Part shown: positions 1 through 13,200 of the stretch, in pieces
How the letters are laid out: the number at the start of each line of letters is the position of its first letter
How positions within the stretch are numbered: position 1 is the stretch's first letter
Assembly: GCA_019614645.1 (NCBI GenBank)
Contig: JABWDB010000046.1
Span: 1,998,001 to 2,062,000, forward strand
Length of the DNA stretch: 64,000 nt
Source: Stratiolaelaps scimitus
Taxonomy: Eukaryota; Arthropoda; Arachnida; Mesostigmata; Laelapidae
Direction: 5' to 3'
Program-made: the position numbers and the translations under genes
Notes under the pieces: model-generated
What the model was told of the DNA's origin: nothing
The model's input: only the letters and a program-made list of their open reading frames with translations
Databases searched by the model: none

Positions 1-2092
1 TAATTCACCGTCAAGTGGTTCAACACATCCGACCAATATTGCTGATGTATTAAGTAAATTATTCATAGATATGTATATGCGTGTATACCTGTGAACGAAA
101 TAGTCTATTCGATTGTCGAGACAGAGAGGCAGCGAAACTCGCATTTCCACCTGCAGCCTGCTCTCGGTCGTTACCGTTTATAAGCTACCACCGTTTAAAT
201 ACCAAATCCAATAGTGAGTTTTCGTAATGTTTCGATTCGGTACTTTGAAGAGTATGCATACTTTTTAGTCCTGTGCTACGATCGCAAACAGTAAAGCCGT
301 TGCTTTCAATAATGTTTTCGTCATTTGCAGGTCAGTCTGACAATATTTTAGCAATAGCTGAATCTTGCCTGTGAGCGTAGATAGCCAAATATCTATATAG
401 TTTAGCCTGTGTCCTATTGTAGTGATATAGGTATGTGAAATAAATATTAGATATTTATTAGTATAATATATAATATAATATAAATAGCTCTGTACCAGAA
501 ACTCTGCGCACTCCCTGCAGCCGAAACGTATAAAACGGTATCGATATTTGTAACAATTTTTTCAGGCTCAAAACGCGTGACTGTGCCACTTTTCGACAAC
601 GGATGATCTTTCCTACTCAATCCCTACTTATATCCCCGTTTCCCGGCAGTTTTTCATTGTTGAACTTTTTTTTCTCCAATAATAAATAATAGTAGTACTA
701 GGTTCTTCGATATCAACATTATTATATAATCATCATGAATCAGTGAATCAGGATGCCACAGGAATTCATTACTCAACACGATGACAAATACATCCTCGTG
801 TACACGCCGTCGACCGTGTTCCGATCGCCGTTGCGGCGTCCAGAATTCACGACGCGTACGTACACATTCGAGTGGCCGAGATCAAAAGCGTTCGACACAT
901 CAACAAAATCAGCGAGAAAAGCCAGGTCTGGCTCAAATCGTAGTGATCCACTTGTTTCACAAGTTTCCTTGACCGTCGGGAGATGGGGCATCGTAAGGTT
1001 GTCACGTTAACGAACGAAATACGAAGAAGTTACTTTGACTACATTGGTTTAACAGGAATTTTCCCCTGAATGAATCTCTTGTCCTCCTCCTCCTCCTCCT
1101 GCTCCATGAAAGCCGATCAGCTCCGCGCGCGCGTTCACTCTAGTCGTCTATTTGTGTCAATAATTGATACGATCGATTTTTTCGTAGGCAAAAACCCTGT
1201 AAATTATTGCTTCAACGCACACATACGCACACACACATACAAACGCACGCCTGCTTGCGTGACTGTCTGACTGCCTGTTGCCAGCCAGCGAGCGAGCCAG
1301 CACAAGCCTCTTCTTCCTCGCGATGATCCGCATCCTCCGCGGTGCGCCACCAGAATTTTGCTAGATGATTCAATTCTCCTTCAGGGATTATATCATCATC
1401 ATTATTAAGATTCGCTATTAATTCCGGTCACTAGCGTTCCACCTGTCGAATGAGCGGCGTTCATTGACTGAATCGTTTCGAAATTTCTTGCTTCTCATTA
1501 ACGATCATTCACACGCGTCAACCCCCACCGCCCCCCACACCCCACACCCCCCACCCGCCATCGTGTGCAAAATCAGGATGGCGGCTCAGAGTAAAATATC
1601 TCCTAACAGTCATCGCTCTGCTATGATATCGATACTAATCGTGCTCCGGTCAACAACACTCGGCCGTTGGTTATGGCAACGGCACATATAAAAAGGGCCC
1701 TGTTCAAGTAAAACCAATGCGTAAAAGGAGGATACAACGTTTCCTTAACGCGGCGACGACGACGACTGCGATTCAACTGAACTCGCCTCTGACGAACAGC
1801 GACCCTGACGGGTTAAGTGAGTTCTGCTTGAGCTATTATAATGTTGTATATAGATAGCCAATGTGTATATATGTATGTATATGGATATATGTCTATATAT
1901 ATCTGTACTACCATTTATCTCTTTCTCTCTGCCTATGCCGATATGGCCACCAACTACGTTTGTGCTTTGTTTTTTTTCCAACTTGCATGCACTTTTCTCT
2001 GCGTCCTCTCTCGCTTTCTCTTATTCTCTCTGACCATGCGTACAATCTGTGCCACAAAAAAAAGATGTATATTGTATAATAAATATACATCT

Positions 2093-2136
<44 letters not shown>

Positions 2137-3059
2137 GGCTTATTTTTTGCTTGTTTTTTTCCGCCAACACTCTCGGTTCTACCAGTTGTACGTTGTGCTA
2201 GTTCACCTCATCTACACACATTTTCCCCTATTGAATTGAAGCTTTCGCTCACTTTTCACTCCACTGTAGACAATCGTCTCTGTTGCATGAATGCCTCCTC
2301 AACATACGTCCCTGTCTCCTAGTGGATAACTATTTTGCCAAAAGGAAAAAGGTACCAGCCGCTATAAGGTGCTCGTCTCGATTGTGGTTGTCTCGTTTTG
2401 TATTTTCTCTTCACATTGTTTTTTTTTGTCTTCATTAATCACACAATCCACAATCTGCTGATACCGGCCATCGGACTCCTCCAATGCGGACCAGCAGTCT
2501 ACTGCAGCTAGGTCAACGCCACCCCCATCACCACCATCTGAATCTAACTCGGCAACTGCCGCAGAACGCCCGTCATATGTACATTAAGTATCCTCTAATG
2601 ATGGTCAAGGTCGCCGAATACGTTCGGTGCCGACCCGTGTATGTATATGTATATCTGTCTGGCCCCCACCGATGCCAGAGACGTGTCTCTTCTGTTTAGC
2701 ACACAGGCGATATCTGCACCGGGCTCATGGGCTGCTCAATCGTTGCATGTGTTGGGTGATGTGTTATAGATTGGGACTCATCCGTAGCGATGATGATCAA
2801 GTGCTTATTACTTTGACACCAAATAAAACAAATCGTACGTGCGTCGACCCGACTGAAGCGTTCGAAGCGTTTCGTTGTGTTCGTTGTACGTTGGCTGCCG
2901 TTGAGGGCCGTTGTGAACCGGTCGATCGGAACGACGTCTCGATCGTCCGACCATCAACGCCCCACTGATTCGCCCTCCCGAGATGTACATCGGTGTACAC
3001 TGTCACGCTCTAGTCAATCAGGACAGACGTCATGTTGCGTCGTTGTCGTCGTTGTCCGT
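1..3059. other. 3' flank of klarsicht, no recognised gene
   Basis: This block lies downstream of the klarsicht stop codon on the minus strand and should contain its 3' UTR. I found no canonical minus-strand AATAAA close to the stop; the nearest one I could see (TTTATT on the plus strand) is at 454-459, 2.6 kb away, so the transcript end is not fixed. Open frames here (for example 753-1010 plus and 773-991 minus) are short, overlap on both strands and show no domain. The only structured sequence is a (TA)n tract at 2096-2133, with CA-rich and C-rich stretches near 1220-1240 and 1525-1555. Confidence 0.5.
2096..2133. repeat. (TA)n microsatellite
   Basis: Uninterrupted TA dinucleotide tract of about 38 bp in the 3' flank of klarsicht. 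Confidence 0.95.
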
Positions 3060-3182
3060 CTAAACTGGTGGGGGTCCCTGCTCATAGCGTAGCTGAGGCC
3101 CAAACGAGTTGAGCGTGTTGGCCACGTCACAGCAGCGTGGCTCCATAAAGTACGCCACACAGTATAGCATCACCAAAGCCAC
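3060..3182 (-). CDS. klar: klar exon 15: KASH membrane segment and luminal tail
   Basis: Last coding exon, 40 codons plus TAG stop (3060-3062). It follows an AAACAG acceptor and starts in phase 0. It completes the transmembrane helix (VALVMLYCVAYFM), then gives a luminal peptide with paired cysteines at about residues 1437-1438 and the terminal PQLRYEQGPPPV. In KASH proteins the last residues insert into a SUN trimer pocket, and a luminal cysteine can form a disulphide with SUN. The family end is usually PPPX, so PPPV fits. Confidence 0.95.
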   Translation of the reverse strand: MALVMLYCVAYFMEPRCCDVANTLNSFGPQLRYEQGPPPV

Positions 3183-4222
3183 CTGTTTCATCGTCGACAA
3201 CAATCGCAGTGATGGAAAAGACGACCTGTTAGCTAGCCTGTACGACAATGTGGATTCGTCGATAATGGTGACAAAGGGTGACAACAATTACAGCAGTAAC
3301 GACCAAAGAAACCACCATTGGAAACTTGTTCGCTTATCGATTTTCGGTGAAGGTCGAAAAGTCGATAAAACATTAGTTAACATCATGGTCACATACAAGT
3401 AGCTAACATCATATTGAATACTTTCGTACTAACTATATATGTGATGTCATTTTCAAACGACCTGCACAGCGATATGGACGATGACTTGCATGGTCCGGCT
3501 GCAACCGAGGACTCGTGGAGTTTGCTTTGTTCCAGTAATAAAATCGTTTCTATGGCAGTTTCTATAGTGTAATCTCATCTCGACAATATCATACTAACCT
3601 GAAAGGGAAGAGCTGCCTTGAAGATTCTCCAAATGCTCTGATTGCCCTCTCCATCGGCACAGACGGCCGAAGAATCATCTTCACTTTCATAATTCGAGTC
3701 ATAGTCGTCACCGTTGACTTTGGACTGCAGCAGGATCGTCGAGCCCGGACAGATGCCACCTTTCGGCTGGAGGGATGTCAATGGCAGATCGGCAATGCTG
3801 GCGCCACCCTTTATCTGGGCCGAGCTATAACGGTGAAGATTAAAAAAGCACATAAGAAAATTAGAAATTGCGCGGAGAGTAGGGGTTTTCTACGAGAGCA
3901 ACAACACGGAGTGGGTGTCAACCGAGTGCATTGCCGAATGGGGGCCGAATCGAATATACTAGACATAGGTATTAAATTATAATAGTAAAGATGGTCCTGA
4001 TAGGTTCTTGAGGCGATACCCAAGGCCTGTCGTCACATAAGGGAACATTTGAGTGTCAGTTACAAAAAAAAAACATATAAGCCTTTTTCCGATTAGATTG
4101 AATAAATATCAAAAATAATAGTAACAAAATAACCTATTTCGTGTTCATGAGAACTAAGTCACTAAAAATTCATGATGACCAACGTTTGCGGTTGAAAATA
4201 TTTTATTCAATCTATATAATGT

Positions 4223-4261
<39 letters not shown>

Positions 4262-7200
4262 CTTTTTTGTAGTACTCACATCTTAAGAATCTCGCTGATG
4301 TCAATCGCGTTATCCGACGGATCAGTAATCTTTAAGAGAAATCAAAACATCAACGAAGCATGTTGTCATTATGTTCCAGAACGGAGATCGTTAGGGGAAG
4401 GGAGTCCCACGTATTTGTGATAGAGTGGTTTGATTTATACAATAGTGTAAATATTGTCCCCGTTGCTCATACGTGGTGGTTTTCCGGTGTGAATTTTTTG
4501 GAAGACCATGGGATCGCTGGCCTGACCGATACTCGAATGCAGAGGCATCACTTGTTATTCGAGAGCAATGGGTGACAAACACCGCTGTGGCCCTCTCGTG
4601 ATTAACGATGGCAGGCGCTAATCGGTCATCATTAGTGCGTTAATGCGCCCGCAATTAAGAGGAGGACGAAATCTATATATCCTCGTCTATTACAGTCGAT
4701 TTAATCAGATTTTTAACAATTTTTCAGGAGAAAAAATGGGGGTACTTTTTCCTTGGAGGCAGACCCTACCTGATGCTGTCCATTTAGCTCTGTAGCCACT
4801 GCCATATTTTCCTGACGGGCCTGGCGATGCAGTGCCGCGAGGAGGAAGCTGTTACGCTTGTTCGGATCTTGAAGGAAATTCTTGCTCTGCTGCAGATTGG
4901 TCAAATGGTGACCAGTGCTGTAACGAGAACGTCATAGTAAATCTGATTGCCTTTGAACTCGAGATACATGCAAACAATTTCAAAGCGGCGCTCGGCAACA
5001 GTTCCAGCTCAAGTGGACGTTTGCCACGGGCCAGTGTAGCTAGGTAACCTAATATATCCTAGATACAGAAACCTGTAAGAAATACTCAAATAATGGTGTA
5101 ATTAATTACCTTTCGTAGAGCGTATCCCACGTGTTGTAGAGGTCCCGGACGTCCTGCGTAAGCGAAGAGACCCGGTCGGAGTTACTGGCAGCCAACCGAT
5201 GAACCTTGACCTTCACGTTTAACAGTGACCGTTTAAGCTCGTGAAGCGATGACAAATTTCTCTGCAAATAGACGAGTTTCAAGTTTATCATTGGCCATCA
5301 TCTGCCTTATACCTGTACAGTTTGCGTTGAAAAGAACCTCAACACAGTTATTCGGTTCAAGTACTTATTAGAAGGCTTTGTCAACCTTTTTTCGTCATCT
5401 TCGTATATACGATATACAATCAATAGTGTCGTTGATATCTACCGAATGACAACTGCATCTAAAATGCTGAAAATCGATATACACCTTGAGGACCGCGATC
5501 CGCTCATCAAGCGTGCTCACGTTGAGCCCTTGAAGATCCATGCTCTCGTCTTCGAGTTCTCTCTGCACACACTCCATCTGTAGCATCTCTTCACGAAGCT
5601 TGACGATATCTTCACGAACCGACTCATCAGCATGCGTCCGCCGGAATGGCGAGCTCATTAGCGGGCCGCCGCCACCGCCGGGCTGGCCATCAACGGTGCC
5701 AACGGCACCGGTGGAGTTGCCAAGGACGAGGTGTCGGGACTCCTCGTTCAGGGTTGTCGCGCCACGAGACTGGATATCTACGAGCAACCTATTCCAGCGT
5801 TCCATCAGTTGCCGGATAAGTTGCTCTGTAGCGGAGGCAACGACACCAGGAGCGAATCCGCAACTCAGCGCTGCGTTGTTGCCGGACGCGCTGCAGTCAC
5901 CAGGTTGCTCGTCAGGTCCGATCGAGATGTTGATCTTAATTATCTGAAGGCACTGAATATTCGACCGGCATTTGGCGATCATCTCATTCTACAAGCAGGG
6001 AAATATACAACAAAAAAAACAAAGAAAACACATTTTAACGATTCATTTAGTGATTTCCACATGGCGATAATATCTGGTCGAATTGTGTGCGTATGTGTGT
6101 ATGTGCAATTTGCCATATAAGTCCCCTGGATGGTCGTTCAGTGGTGAGCGTCTTTGACTGCTAGACCTGAGGGAATCTTTGGAGTTCTTTATCATCATTT
6201 TTTATCTGAAGAGTCTTGCCAGCCAGGTACGAGTAAGGAAGAGAATAAGCAAAGGTGGCCCCGACAGGTCCTCATAGTAATACCTAAAAGGTTAAGAGCT
6301 GAGGCCTGTCACATAGGGGAACAGCTGAGGGTCGTCAGCTCGAGAAAACAATTAAATTTGCCATATAAAGATCATATATCAAGTGATCATGCTACCGTTA
6401 TGACAACAAAACCTGATTCACAATGCAGCTTGTCGTGAATGACAATCTAAACTAGCTTCTATTCTTTCGTGATCCGTTATAGAGTGGCCAATGAATTGAG
6501 AACATAGTAACGTATGATTATTTAACAGGGTGGTTAAAAAAGCACATCAGCTAGAAATACACGAATCGATCCCCATCGTTAATTCGCATTTGCGTTCAGG
6601 TGTCCGTCATACGAGGCAATGCAAAAGCATTACAGTAGACGTTCAATGAGAGCCAGCCCGAAATCAACATTTAATTGGCTAGAAATACGAAAAGGTTATT
6701 AGAGCGCTCACAAATTGATCGGCGGTCATCGCATCCTTGGACAGAAGATACTTCTTAAGCGCGTTGGTCACGAACGCCAAATCGCGATGGCTGCGGCTAA
6801 GTAGTTCATCCGTTTTCGAGTCATCGGAGCGATCTCCCGCCTCGACCCCAGCCTCGGTTTCCATCCTGTTCTCAGGACCAGCCAATGGTGGTGGCACCAC
6901 ATCGCCATTACCAGCGTTGTCACCATTCACCGGAACACAGTGGCCAATGTCCATTTTGCTGTCGGAGCAGCTGTTCTTGTAGTTGTTATTGTTGTTGTTC
7001 AGCTGATGTATCTGCTCCTGTTCGGATTCGAGCTCGCTGTCGCGTGCGAGACCCCGGTATCGTCGGCTGTCGGTGTGGCCCTTCTTGTAGCCGCTGCCAC
7101 CGTGTACCTGGAGTCCCGACAATGATGAGGTGTCGGATGTTGACCCGATAAACGAGCGGTAATCCTCGCCGAAGCAGAGCAATCGTCGCACCGAGTCATC

Positions 7201-10200
7201 GTCCATCTCTTTCTCGGAGTAGTGCTCGAGGTCCTGCTCGGAGAAGTGGTCCTGATAATGGTCCCACGTGTTATCTGAGGATACCACCGAGCCCTGGTCA
7301 CAGACGGTGGCCTCCAACACCTCGCCGGCGGCGACGCAAACATCGCTTTTCTTGTCGACGTCACTCGCTGGGTCCTGAAAAGGGGACGCGCACGAAAAAG
7401 GAAATAGGACAACTTAATGGCAACTACAGTACATCACACATATAGGAAAAGAAGGCTTTCCGGTTTGCTCGGCTAACGAAAACATATCTGTGGCTCACAT
7501 GATGCTCGCTCAACTATGAGAAACGGTATTTTCATAGGAAAAACCTATCCTGCTATAGCGTATACGATATATTGAAGGCCACAACAAATAGATTGGCAGT
7601 GAGAACATTATCCACACATTGAATATCGCGATGACATGACTCAATCCCAGCGGTCCGATCTAATAGACCACGCTTTGTGACGATACTGCTAAGCCGTCAG
7701 TCGATGACGACGATATTGTATAATCTCTACTGCCACCTTGACACTCAGGTCAGCGGCCGAGCAATCGATATAATTGACGTGGCAATTCTCGGCCATACAG
7801 ATACTTACAGCTCGATCGGATTCCACCATAAACATATCTGTATAGCAGTGTCGTCTAGTGAGAGAAATTAGACAACACCACGATTTGCTTGGACGCTTCA
7901 CCGATACCGAAGCGGGCAAGACAATAAACGTCCTACTTCTAACAGGACCAGCAATGGCCGATAAGCAGGCCACCTCTGCCGATCACGCCGAGCGTCGTAG
8001 CTTCGCAGAGAGACATTAGAGAGAACAGAGTGAGCCCGCGCGCGCGCGCGCACTGCCCTTGAATATAACCGCCGCAGAGGGTGAGGGTCCCCCGACAGAG
8101 AGATGCCACCGGCTACATGTACTTAGCTTGTGATGTCAGGCTATTTATATAAATGTATGCAACTCTCGCATAATACAATATACTACCCTCTAAACAAAGG
8201 TACAATATAACACAATACTACCAACAAGATATTGTGTTATATTATACCTTGTATATAATACAACTGCAGCTCTGTGCAATATAGCACAAGTTGAACATTG
8301 TAGTTCAGCATCAGTACGATCGCAGTGGGCAGTGCTGCCTGTGGCTTGATAGGCACAGATATACTAACGTTTCTTCTATATGTTTAATATAGATTGTGAT
8401 TTATTAATGAAATTGCAGTAATTATACGACACTTAAGTTCTTGTGAACAAAAAAAAAATTAAATATATATATATATATAGATGGATAAACAATACCTGTG
8501 TGTTATTTTCAGGCTACCCTGTACAAATTCGTGTTACATAAACCTAAGTAAGCACAGAGGCGCGTGCTACCTCCACCAAGTTAAACGATAACCGAGCGTT
8601 GGAGGTGGCTGGGGTGCTAAACCCGGGTTTACAAGCATTCCCGAAACCCCCCAAAGCAGGAGGGAAAAACATTAAACCAGGAGCCTATATCTAGTTGTGA
8701 TGCCCCGCAGATGCGCAGGGGGGGCACCTGTTTCGCGGAGGTTTTTAACATTCAAACAACTGTATTGTTGCTCCGTCAGGTCGTATCCCGTCGTGCGGTA
8801 AAAATCAATGACAGCCCTCTTCGCAAGCACGAGCGGTAACCAGATATCATCGCCGGCTTGAAGGAACAATCCGCGTTACCCATAAAGCAGTCACGTCGGA
8901 AGCACTAGGCACGATCAGATATACAACTCAGGGTGCCAGCTTCGCCCCCCCCCCCCCTCGTAAACAATCCTCGTCCCGCCCTGAGCTTACAACTCGCCTC
9001 AGCCCAGCTACGCACAGACACGCGACACCACATCTCCCCATCGCACAATGACTCAAATTGAACGTACAAACAAACAGAAAAAATCCTTGAACAAGCTAGA
9101 TTTCTACTCAATCGATTTGATTTCTGTTCACCATTACAGTAGAAGCCATATCACTTTTCCTACCTGCGCATTGTCGTTCGCGCTCGAGTGGCCGCTCCGG
9201 TTTCGGGAAAGATTCGACTTTGACAGCGCTTTCGATCCTAATCGTCGCCGACGAACCGGGGTGGACTTGTCCTTCGGCGGCTCACACAGATTGATTAGCG
9301 AGGTTGTCGACGAGTTCCGTTTCGCGCTGGCGCCAGCCCCATCAGCGCTTACCTCTGAGTCCGATCCGGATGAAGCGTTCGAGCCCGTCTTCGTCTTCGA
9401 GGTCCGGCTGTGTCTGCGACGCTCAGCCGGCGTAAGGTCACTGAGGCCGCTCATTGATGCCGTCATCGAGGTCGACATCACGGATTGGGTCGTCGACGTC
9501 GCGCTGCTGGCGAGCGTAAATGAACGTGACATGTGCGTGGGCAGTTGCTGTGCAGCGGTAGTGGCGGCCGCTTGTGTTTGCTGCAGCGGCATCTCGGTCA
9601 CACTCCAGGGCCTATCTCTGGAGCGGCGTTTCTTGCCACTCCGCAGATTGACCACCTTGGATGGCGTTTCCGATTCGGTTGGTGTGCCCGCCGCCGCAAC
9701 CGTGGCGAGTGTCTCCACTGAGCCAGCGTTCAGCGTCGTCGTCGATTTGAGCCGGTCATCGCCATCACCACCTATGCCGTCCTCGCTGTCGGACGACGAT
9801 GAGCCACTTTCGTTCGTGAGTTCACCGCTTGCGTCGCATGAGTCCTGCTCGGTCCTGTCAAGGCCATTGTCCGGGTGGTCCGGATCCTCGGCGGCCACCT
9901 CCTCAGGAATCTTCTGTTTGGCAGCGCGCTCCTCACAGCTCTGCAACCACTCCTGAATTCGGTTAACCTTACCGCCGCCTCCGCCGCCGCCTCCTCCGCC
10001 GCCTCCGCCGTCAACAGAAGTCGTCGAGTCACCGAAATCAAGAGGGGCAAAGATACGCGAGGCTGAGTGTCTTCGCCGCAACTGCACCACCTGGTCGTCG
10101 ATGGTAACCGAATGTCCCAGCTCATCTTGACCGGATAGTTCGACCTCTGGCGACGGATCTAGATGAACGGCATAGCATCGAAAGAGAAGAAAAAACATTA

Positions 10201-13200
10201 TGGCTATATAATTGTACAACGATTTTGCTAACAGGTACATACAGTTACCACATTATTACCATGACGTGAACGAACTGAAGACAGAGCAGAATGTCATAGT
10301 CACCCACCCTTTGCTTGTATCTGCTCAATTTATATTGTATACTATTTGCTTAGTATATATCGTAGTATCCGTTTCTATATACTTTTTTTTATTTTTTATT
10401 TATGAGGAAAACAGAAATACCTACCCCGCTTTCCCCACGCCTTTTTTTCCTGTTTCTATATACTTTATATATATATATATATTAAGTATATAGAAACGGA
10501 TATACTAAGCAAATAGTATATAATAGAAATTGAGTAGATACAAGCAAAGGGTGGGTGACTATGACATATATATATATATATATATATATATCGAAAAAAT
10601 AGCACCGCAATATGGGTCACAGTACCAAATGGGGCTATCAATAATTATCAACGTTAAGTATCAACATTGGTACATGTTGCATATTGGCCGTCGCTAAAGT
10701 GACTGTATGGTGACTACTTGTCCCTGTTACCTTTTTCGGGAGTCAGTGTTTTGTCTAGAATGTGCTCCTGTTGCTGGTTCTGGGGATTGTCGTGGCGGGC
10801 GACGTTCTCAACGTCACTATCCAGCGTGGCCGGTGTCAACGTGTAGAAGTCGTGAGCAGACCCCGAGAGACGCATCGCTGGGCTAGCCACATAGTCCTCA
10901 TGGAGAACATCCTTTAGGACCTATAACATATACCGGAACGATCACAACGCGTCATCGATGGACGGCGAGAAACACGGCCAGACCATGTAAAACGATTACA
11001 GAACGTGCAGAATATTCGAATGAAGATGATGAGTCACGCTTAAGTTCACCGAAACCAAGTCGTCAGAACCTGCGTGCGTTTATGCCTGTGTATGTGTGTC
11101 ACAACCAAACAAACACCGCTCCGCAAACGACGAGGTCATTGGCAGAACATTTGGCGCAGTTGCTAATGGCAGACTATCATCTACAATTTCAATTACAACT
11201 CAGCGGCAGAAAGATCATGCCAGCAGCAATTCGTCAGCAAGTCTCGTATCGTACCTGATCATCATCGATGGGATCGATGTCATCGATGGGAGAGCACTTC
11301 GCCGACAGAGGGAAGCACTTTCGGGGAGATCCGCCGCCGGAGAGACCGGAATCTCTCGAGGGCATCTCTGGACTCTCCGGGGTCGTATCAGCCGAGCCGC
11401 TCGCCCTCCTGAATGAGTAGATCCGCGCCAGGTCATCCTGACCAGTTTTGTCTTCGCCTGAAAGTTGCGTTGAGCTCTCGGAACTGTAGCCCACGTCCTG
11501 AACCTGTGGAGAGTTGACGAGAATTGAGTTAGCTTCGTTTGACAGGCATATAGGCAAGGTGGGCTTGTTCGCCTTCGACGAAGCACGATCCCAAGGCTCA
11601 AGAAGGCAATAACAAATACAAATGATTGGAGAAAAACTGCGGTTTTTTTCAACAACTCACTGATTGGGACTTACAGTGACGTTTGTAATGTTAATCAAGC
11701 CTCGTTAAGGGCAAGGCCTAGACCGCCAACCGTAGAGGCCGTGCATTCATTGTCGGTAGGCTACCAAACATTGCGGCTTACCGCGTTACGAAGCTAACTC
11801 GAAATACAGTTCAAAAAGCCTAACAAATTCTGTGAAAAATAGCGCAACTCATAGCGCAATGAACGTAGGTAATAACCCTAAAGTTGTTGGCTATCTAAAT
11901 TTGGTGGCATCTGCAAACGAAGCAAAATTGAGGAATATTGATTTTCAGGCATGCTGAGACTGATTATTACCAACGTGTGTGATACAGGCTCTAATTGACG
12001 CTTGAAGGGATAACTGCAAATGTATCACACTTCACCGTACATTCGAGGCGCAGTATAAATGTGCTCTTTTGTCCAGTGCATTACGGTCGGTGTACACATC
12101 ATCCTTCTGTCTATGAGCTGGTAAAAGGCGAACACTCAAAACCTCGTGGACCACGTAGCTGCACTTCAGTAATAATTTACTTCTAAAACCATGAATGTTG
12201 GTTGTAGCGCTCATATCGTTCGCGGGGGAGGCCGCGAAACGGCCGGGTGCTGTTTTTGCCGTTGTTACCATGTTCGTTGGCGTTGGGCGCAGCTCGAACG
12301 GCTATGTACGCTATGCAACAGCGGGCAAATCAGCATCGCCTCATGGCCGCTCGATGGATGTGTGAATGTCTGTATGGGTGTGCGTATGTACGCGCTGTCT
12401 GTCTGGATCGAACGTTCATCGTTTGACCTTGGCTGACCTTTGACTGACTTGGCAAGTGCCAGTAGAATCAGTGCCTGTCAGGACGCTACATCATCTTCCG
12501 ACAATCGCCGCGGAAGGCGGGCGTGTGCAAAATATAACCGACAACGAACGCTCAGGGCAAAATGCACCCCGCAAGCGAAGGCGCGCGCTGTCTGTCAATG
12601 GCTCCATAATCGACGAGTACCGTCGAGTTATAGGCGCGTAAAACACAGAGCTACAAACAAAATCCGAAAGAAGATCGCGAGATAGCGAAAAACAGACAAC
12701 GCGTTCATCAATTGCCCGAAGGGGCTGGAAGGGGGATTCGTTAAAAGCACTGATAAAATCATAGCCACAGGAATATTTTCATGGGTGATTTTTTAGGACA
12801 AGGAATCAGGGCCACTCGAGTAGAAGAGGCCGTCCTACCTCAGCCGGACACCGATGAGTAAACGCCGAAAAAGGTGTCAATAGGTCCTTGTGTCGATATG
12901 GTTCATCGGACACCGAATGAGATAACGTTATTTCACTTTGAGTTATATGGGCTCATACATATAAAATTTGATAGAACCGTAGAATTTCGCGAGGGTTCTT
13001 CATCAAAAATTGCTGCTCAACCTGACGTGGCGTAGAAAGTGAACGCGGCTCGTCTTAAGGTTGGTCCAACCGTTAATGTTATTCACAAGGGTAACTGGAG
13101 CGATATTAGTAGTGAAAAAAATAAAGGATTTTTTAAAAATAAATTTTTTTAATTTTTTTAATAATAATAATAATAATTTTGTTTAAAAAAAATATAAATA

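Larger units (their letters stand above)
3825..4279 (-). other. klar intron 13, holds a truncated SINE-like repeat
   Basis: 455-nt intron, donor GTGAGT. It contains the 5'-truncated SINE-like copy at 3990-4073 with its A-tail and a (TA)n tract at 4227-4259. Confidence 0.85.
7375..9163 (-). other. klar intron 8
   Basis: 1.8-kb intron, donor GTAGGA, acceptor TTTCAG. It holds a (CG)n run near 8038-8051, a 54-nt hairpin at 8197-8250, a 14-bp perfect palindrome at 8618-8631 and a 13-base C run at 8945-8957. No coding sequence supported; open frames at 7677-7973 overlap on both strands. Confidence 0.8.

Noticed and set aside
4832..5047. Open frames between klar exons 11 and 12, with minus-strand reading ERRFEIVCMYLEF
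   Set aside because: No acceptor puts them in phase with exon 11 (which leaves two bases of a codon) and they run into stops; the CAG at 4920-4918 gives a clean join instead.
5540..5947. 135-codon plus-strand ORF
   Set aside because: Antisense shadow of klar exon 10.
6121..6200. tRNA gene at the A-box-like sequence
   Set aside because: No anticodon arm or acceptor stem can be folded; the downstream body matches another repeat copy, so SINE-like is better.
9048..9956. 302-codon plus-strand ORF
   Set aside because: It is exactly antisense to klar exon 8, whose GC-rich codons remove stops on the other strand; no start context or domain.
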